DNA of 34,609 nt, taken from contig PLTN01000086.1 in the NCBI GenBank assembly GCA_003164495.1, forward strand, positions 1 to 34,609, written 5' to 3'. Under the pieces are notes generated by a model that was not told where the DNA came from, made no database searches, and worked only from the letters and a program-made list of their open reading frames with translations. Origin of the DNA: Vulcanimicrobiota bacterium (GTDB taxonomy: Bacteria > Vulcanimicrobiota > Vulcanimicrobiia > Vulcanimicrobiales > Vulcanimicrobiaceae). The translations under genes and the position numbers were made by a program. This document shows positions 30,898-34,609 of this stretch, piece by piece. How positions within the stretch are numbered: the stretch's first letter is position 1; each line of letters starts with the position of its first letter.

Positions 30898-32040
30898 GTC
30901 GGCGGTCTGCATCCGTCCGACAACCCGGCCCACGACCGCCGCCGCGCCATCCACGTCCGCTTCGGTGGTCGATCGTCCAAGCGAAAACCGCAACACGCCC
31001 GTGGCATACTCGGGTGCGATACCCAAGGCGGCGACGACGTGGCTCGGCTCCAAGGACCCGGCAGCACACGCGCTTCCCGCCGACGCTGAAACGCCCTCCA
31101 GATCGAGCGCCATGAGGAGCGCGTCCGAGGGCAGATGGGGGAAGCCGACGCTCAGGATGTGGGGCGCCCGGGGCGCGGCCGCCCCCAGCTCGATCGTGCC
31201 CGGAACGGCGCCCGCGATCCCCGCGGCCAGGCGGTCGCGCAGGGCGGTGACGCGCGCCACCGTGCCGGTCCGCTCGGCTGCCGCCAGTTCTAGCGCCCGC
31301 GCTAGACCGACGACCCCGGCCAGGTTCTCGGTGCCCGAGCGCAGGCCGTGCTCTTGCCCGCCGCCCACGATCTGCGCGACCAGCGGGGTGCCGCGCCGCA
31401 CGAACAGGACGCCGACCCCCTTCGGGCCATTGAACTTGTGGGCCGAGAGAGTGAGCAGATCCACGCCTAGGTGCGCGGGGTCGAGATCGAGGTAGCCGGC
31501 CGTCGCAACCGCGTCCGTATGAAGGAGGGCGCCGGCGGCGTGCGTGAGCGCGGCGATCTCCGCCAGCGGCTGGAGCGTCCCGATTTCGTTGTTGGCCAAC
31601 ATGACCGAGACCAGCGTCGTATCCGGGCGCAGCGCGCCCGCGACGGCCGCCGGGTCGACGACGCCGTCGCCGGTGACGGGCAGCCGCGTGACGCTCCAAC
31701 CCTCCGCTTCGAGCACGTCGAACGCGTGCAGCACGGCGTGGTGTTCGATGACGGTGGTGATCACGTGCTTGCCGTCGGCCGCGCGCGCCTTGGCCGCACC
31801 GACGATCGCGAGCACGTCGGCTTCGGAGCCGCCGCCGGTGAAGACGATCTCGCGCGGCGCGGCGTGCAGCACGCGCGCAACGGCGGCCCGCGCTTCATCG
31901 AGTGCGGCGCGTGCTGCACGTCCCTGCGCGTGCGCGGAACTCGGATTGTAGCCGCCGGCGAGCAGCGGCACCATCACCTCGATCACTTCGGGCCGCGCGG
32001 TCGTGGTCGCGGCGTTGTCGAGATAGATGTTGGCGTTCAT
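30892..32040 (-). CDS. Cysteine desulfurase, NifS/IscS class I
   Basis: The enzyme takes sulfur from cysteine for Fe-S clusters and thiolated tRNAs, using PLP. The 382-residue protein starts with YLDNAATT. It has His101 in VIEHHAVL, the PLP Asp176 in HTDAV, the Schiff-base Lys202 in SAHKFNGPKG and the active Cys325 in SAGSACAAG. The residue that is normally Gln three positions after the PLP Asp is Ala here (DAVAT), which is unusual. The ATG overlaps the rarA stop by four bases, so they form one transcript. No iscU or suf genes are adjacent; a role in tRNA thiolation or Fe-S assembly cannot be chosen from context. Confidence 0.92.
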   Translation of the reverse strand: MNANIYLDNAATTTARPEVIEVMVPLLAGGYNPSSAHAQGRAARAALDEARAAVARVLHAAPREIVFTGGGSEADVLAIVGAAKARAADGKHVITTVIEHHAVLHAFDVLEAEGWSVTRLPVTGDGVVDPAAVAGALRPDTTLVSVMLANNEIGTLQPLAEIAALTHAAGALLHTDAVATAGYLDLDPAHLGVDLLTLSAHKFNGPKGVGVLFVRRGTPLVAQIVGGGQEHGLRSGTENLAGVVGLARALELAAAERTGTVARVTALRDRLAAGIAGAVPGTIELGAAAPRAPHILSVGFPHLPSDALLMALDLEGVSASAGSACAAGSLEPSHVVAALGIAPEYATGVLRFSLGRSTTEADVDGAAAVVGRVVGRMQTADV

Positions 32041-33407
32041 TCGGCGAAAGGATCCTCATCGTTCGAACCGCGGCGCGCTTCGATCCACGCCCGCAGCCGC
32101 GCTTCTTCGCCCTGTTTGCCGGGCTGGAAGTAGGCGCGGCCTTGCAAGGCTTCGGGTAAGTTCTGCTGCAGCACCACCGCCGGCGGCGCTTCGCCTTCGG
32201 CGTCCATCGCCGCATAGTCGTCGTGCGCGTAGCGGTAGCCGCTGCCGTAGCCGAGGTGCTTCATCAGGCGCGTCGGCGCGTTGCGCAAGTGCAACGGCAC
32301 CGGATCGTTGCGCGTCGCCTCCACGTCGGCCATCGCCGCACCGTACGCGCGGCCGATCGAGTTGCTCTTCGGCGCGGTCGCGAGATAGAGCACGGCGTGG
32401 GCCAGCGCGTAGTGGCCTTCGGGCATGCCGATGAAGTGCACGGCCTGCTGCGCCGCAACGGCCACTTGCAGCGCGCGCGAATCGGCCAGACCGATGTCTT
32501 CGCTCGCGAGAATGACGAGCCGGCGCGCGATGAAGAGCGGATCCTCACCGCTCTCGATCATGCGCGCGAGGTAGTAGACCGCGGCGTCGGGGTCGCTGCC
32601 GCGAATGGTCTTGATGAACGCGCTGATCGTGTCGTAGTGAGCGTCGCCGTCCTTGTCGTAGTTGCGCGCGCGTTGCTGCATCGCATCGGCGATCGTCTGC
32701 CGGTCGATCGCGGCCGTTCCGTCGGGCCGCTTCGGCGCGGCCGCCGCGGCGAATTCCAGCGTGCTCAGCGCCGCGCGCGCATCGCCGTTGGCCAGATTGA
32801 CCAGATGCTCGAGCGCATCCGGTTCGATCGTCACGTGGTCCGCGCCGAGGCCGCGTTCCGTATCGGTCAGCGCGCGCTCGACGATCGTGCGGATGTCGTC
32901 GTCGCCGAGCGACTGCAGCACGAACACGCGCGAGCGCGAGAGCAACGCCGAATTCACTTCGAACGACGGGTTCTCGGTGGTCGCGCCGATGAGCGTTACC
33001 GTGCCGTCCTCGACGTACGGCAAAACCGCATCTTGCTGCGCTTTGTTGAAGCGATGGATCTCGTCGATGAACAGCACGCTGCGCTTGCCCGCGCGCTTAA
33101 GCTTCGCCGCATCGGCCATCACGCGCCGCAGGTCGGCAACGCCGGCGCTCACCGCCGAGAGCGACTGGAAGTTCGCCCCGCTCGACTGCGCGATCACGCG
33201 CGCCAGCGTCGTCTTGCCGGTGCCCGGGGGACCCCACAAGATCATCGACGGCAAACGGTCGGATTCGATCGCGCGGCGCAAGGCGCGGCCCGGACCGACG
33301 ATCTGTTCTTGACCGACGAACTCATCGAGCGACCGCGGCCGCATCCGCGCCGCCAGCGGTTCCCGCACGGTGCCGTCGCCGCCCGAGGACTCGAAGAGCC
33401 CGAGCAC
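32037..33407 (-). CDS. rarA: Replication-associated recombination protein A (MgsA/RarA AAA+ ATPase)
   Basis: RarA acts at stalled replication forks and opens DNA ends, a bacterial relative of WRNIP1 and Mgs1. The 456-residue protein has an RPRSLDEFVGQEQ opening, Walker A GPPGTGKTT, Walker B FIDEIHRFNKAQQD, sensor-1 IGATTENPSFEVN, and LLSRSRVFVL. The C-terminal tetramerisation region includes DPDAAVYYLARMIESGEDP. The GTG at 33407 is five bases after the LptA-like gene. The four-base overlap with the cysteine desulfurase gene indicates co-translation. Confidence 0.94.
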   Translation of the reverse strand: MLGLFESSGGDGTVREPLAARMRPRSLDEFVGQEQIVGPGRALRRAIESDRLPSMILWGPPGTGKTTLARVIAQSSGANFQSLSAVSAGVADLRRVMADAAKLKRAGKRSVLFIDEIHRFNKAQQDAVLPYVEDGTVTLIGATTENPSFEVNSALLSRSRVFVLQSLGDDDIRTIVERALTDTERGLGADHVTIEPDALEHLVNLANGDARAALSTLEFAAAAAPKRPDGTAAIDRQTIADAMQQRARNYDKDGDAHYDTISAFIKTIRGSDPDAAVYYLARMIESGEDPLFIARRLVILASEDIGLADSRALQVAVAAQQAVHFIGMPEGHYALAHAVLYLATAPKSNSIGRAYGAAMADVEATRNDPVPLHLRNAPTRLMKHLGYGSGYRYAHDDYAAMDAEGEAPPAVVLQQNLPEALQGRAYFQPGKQGEEARLRAWIEARRGSNDEDPFAE

Positions 33408-33412
33408 GTCCG

Positions 33413-34084
33413 TTATTTCTTGGGCTTCTTCGTCGGTTTCGGCGAAGGCGGCGGCCCGGGTGAACCCTGCGGGATCGGCTCGCGAATGATCATCGGCGCA
33501 CCGGACGCGATGACGTCGCGCGTTTGCAGGTTGTAGTCGACCACGGCGGCCTTCATCGTGCTGTCGCCCTCGGCCAGCACGACGTTGCCTTCGAGGTGCA
33601 ACGTGTGTTTGAGCTGATTGAGCACGCCGCGGTCGGCCGTTCCGACGCGATTGCCTTGAACGAACCGCACGTTGCCGTGCGCGTCGTACGATTTGTCTTT
33701 CGAATCGATCGTCAGTTCGTTGCAGGTGATCGTCGAGGGACCCTGATAATCGCTGCCGGCCTCTTTGGCTTCGGGCGCGTTGCCGTTATCGTGGACGATG
33801 ACGCTGCCGATCAGCGTTGCGGTACCGAGCTTCGTGTTGCCCTTGGCGTGATCGCCGCGCGCGTCGGTACCGGGGCGCGTGACCTTCACTTCGTGCGGCA
33901 TCGTGAAGTCGCCGGACGTCATGTTCCAGTTGGTCTGATCGGTTTCGATCTGGTAGCCGTTCATCTCCATCCCCGACGATGCGGCGGGCGTGCTCGCCGG
34001 AGCGGAAGACGGAGCCGGTGAAGCAGCCAGCAGGACGAACGCCGTGACGGCTGTCGCCAGCGACCGCAACGTTCGCGTGTTCAT
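33413..34084 (-). CDS. LptA/OstA-like periplasmic protein
   Basis: The 223-residue protein has a signal peptide (TLRSLATAVTAFVLLAAS) and a low-complexity Pro/Ser/Ala linker. A beta-strand region follows with GNVRFVQGNRVGTADRGVLN and GNVVLAEGDSTMKAAVVDYN. That is the repeating G-V-x-x-x-x-G pattern of LptA/LptC/OstA jelly-roll domains, which pass lipopolysaccharide-like lipids across the periplasm. The tail is Pro/Lys-rich. It may work in outer-membrane lipid transport, which would imply a diderm cell. No other lpt gene is in view. It lies between mreB and rarA. Confidence 0.72.
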   Translation of the reverse strand: MNTRTLRSLATAVTAFVLLAASPAPSSAPASTPAASSGMEMNGYQIETDQTNWNMTSGDFTMPHEVKVTRPGTDARGDHAKGNTKLGTATLIGSVIVHDNGNAPEAKEAGSDYQGPSTITCNELTIDSKDKSYDAHGNVRFVQGNRVGTADRGVLNQLKHTLHLEGNVVLAEGDSTMKAAVVDYNLQTRDVIASGAPMIIREPIPQGSPGPPPSPKPTKKPKK

Positions 34085-34087
34085 ACC

Positions 34088-34609
34088 TTACGAAGCGTGG
34101 CCGTTCATGTGCCCGTTGTGCCCGTAGCCGACGCGCTGGCCCGTGCCGATCGCGACACACGAGAGCGGATCGTCGGCGACGATCACCGGGATGCCGGTCA
34201 CTTCGCCCAGCAGCGAATCGAGGCCGCGCAACAGCGCGCCGCCGCCGGTGAGGATCACGCCGCGATCGATGATGTCGGCCGCCAGTTCGGGCGGCGTTTT
34301 CTCGAGCACGGACTTCACCGCTTCGACGATCGCCTGCACGGGCTCGGAGAGCGCTTCGCGCACTTCTTCGCTCGTGATCTTGACCGTTTTCGGCAGGCCG
34401 TTGATCAGATCGCGCCCGCGAATTTCCATCGCCAGCTCTTGCTCGAGGCGATGCGCCGAGCCGATCTTGATCTTCACTTCTTCAGCCGTGCGCTCGCCGA
34501 TCATCAGGTTGTACACGCGCCGGATATGGCGGATGATCGCTTCGTCGAGCTTGTTGCCGGCGACGCGGATCGATTGCGAGACGACGATGCCGCCGAGCGA
34601 AATCACCGC
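34088..34609 (-). CDS. mreB: Rod shape-determining protein MreB, C-terminal part
   Basis: This is the C-terminal half of MreB, the actin-like protein that forms filaments under the membrane and guides sidewall synthesis. It shows [57 protein letters not shown] and [15 protein letters not shown], all typical. The reading frame is open to the window edge, so the N-terminal half lies outside. The chain ends with a short His/Gly/Asn tail ([13 protein letters not shown]). It is followed three bases later by the LptA-like gene, suggesting a cell-envelope operon. Confidence 0.95.
   Translation of the reverse strand, partial: AVISLGGIVVSQSIRVAGNKLDEAIIRHIRRVYNLMIGERTAEEVKIKIGSAHRLEQELAMEIRGRDLINGLPKTVKITSEEVREALSEPVQAIVEAVKSVLEKTPPELAADIIDRGVILTGGGALLRGLDSLLGEVTGIPVIVADDPLSCVAIGTGQRVGYGHNGHMNGHAS

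Noticed and set aside
32223-33536. 437-residue plus-strand open frame
   Set aside because: It is antisense to rarA; Arg/Val/His-rich shadow.

Overview
This is a GC-rich, tightly packed bacterial chromosome segment with about 31 protein genes and no rRNA or tRNA gene that I can see. The lineage is inferred, not proven. An LptA/OstA-like periplasmic protein beside mreB suggests a rod-shaped cell with two membranes, yet the segment also carries an RsbV-RsbW-SigB stress module and a Ku/LigD end-joining operon. That mix would fit poorly studied diderm Terrabacteria such as Eremiobacterota (WPS-2). I cannot exclude other lineages.

Layout. Positions 46-2159 (minus): an MFS and an EamA transporter. 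2201-4017 (plus): a leaderless-secretion HtrA-type protease coupled to a GATase/ThuA-like protein. 4006-6509: a Rieske oxygenase divergent from an orphan branched-chain-type substrate-binding protein. 6519-10849: an SDR enzyme, a drug-efflux MFS pump, a TetR regulator with an unusual N-terminus, and a 14-TM DHA2 pump whose promoter overlaps a candidate operator. 10853-14831 (minus): a five-gene unit starting with a 59-residue membrane peptide (too short for usual ORF calling) and a small hydrophilic stress-type protein, then LigD phosphoesterase-ligase, LigD polymerase and Ku. 14893-15702: an alpha/beta hydrolase. 15699-20416 (minus): two GT-C-like membrane glycosyltransferases and a FUSC transporter with overlapping ends. 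20430-22660 (plus): serA plus a histidine-phosphatase that may be the phosphoserine phosphatase.

Positions 22707-23177 hold a 471-bp unit with 78-bp terminal inverted repeats around a small, frameshifted, less GC-rich GIY-YIG endonuclease gene. The same repeat modules form a perfect 26-bp-arm palindrome at 28380-28458, between sigB and alaS. I consider this pair the most interesting signal: a possible GIY-YIG-driven repeat/MITE system.

23295-28345 (minus): beta-carbonic anhydrase, a VanA-like Rieske oxygenase, a secreted protein and alaS. 28485-30834 (minus): DUF948, YtxH, rsbV, rsbW, sigB as one operon with a candidate SigB-type promoter. 30892-34609 (minus): cysteine desulfurase, rarA, an LptA-like protein, and the C-terminal part of mreB, which runs off the window.

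No gene-free stretch exceeds about 300 bases except around the GIY-YIG unit (22661-22839 and 23083-23294), which is filled by its inverted repeats. The remaining edges there (22661-22706, 23178-23294) show nothing I recognise.
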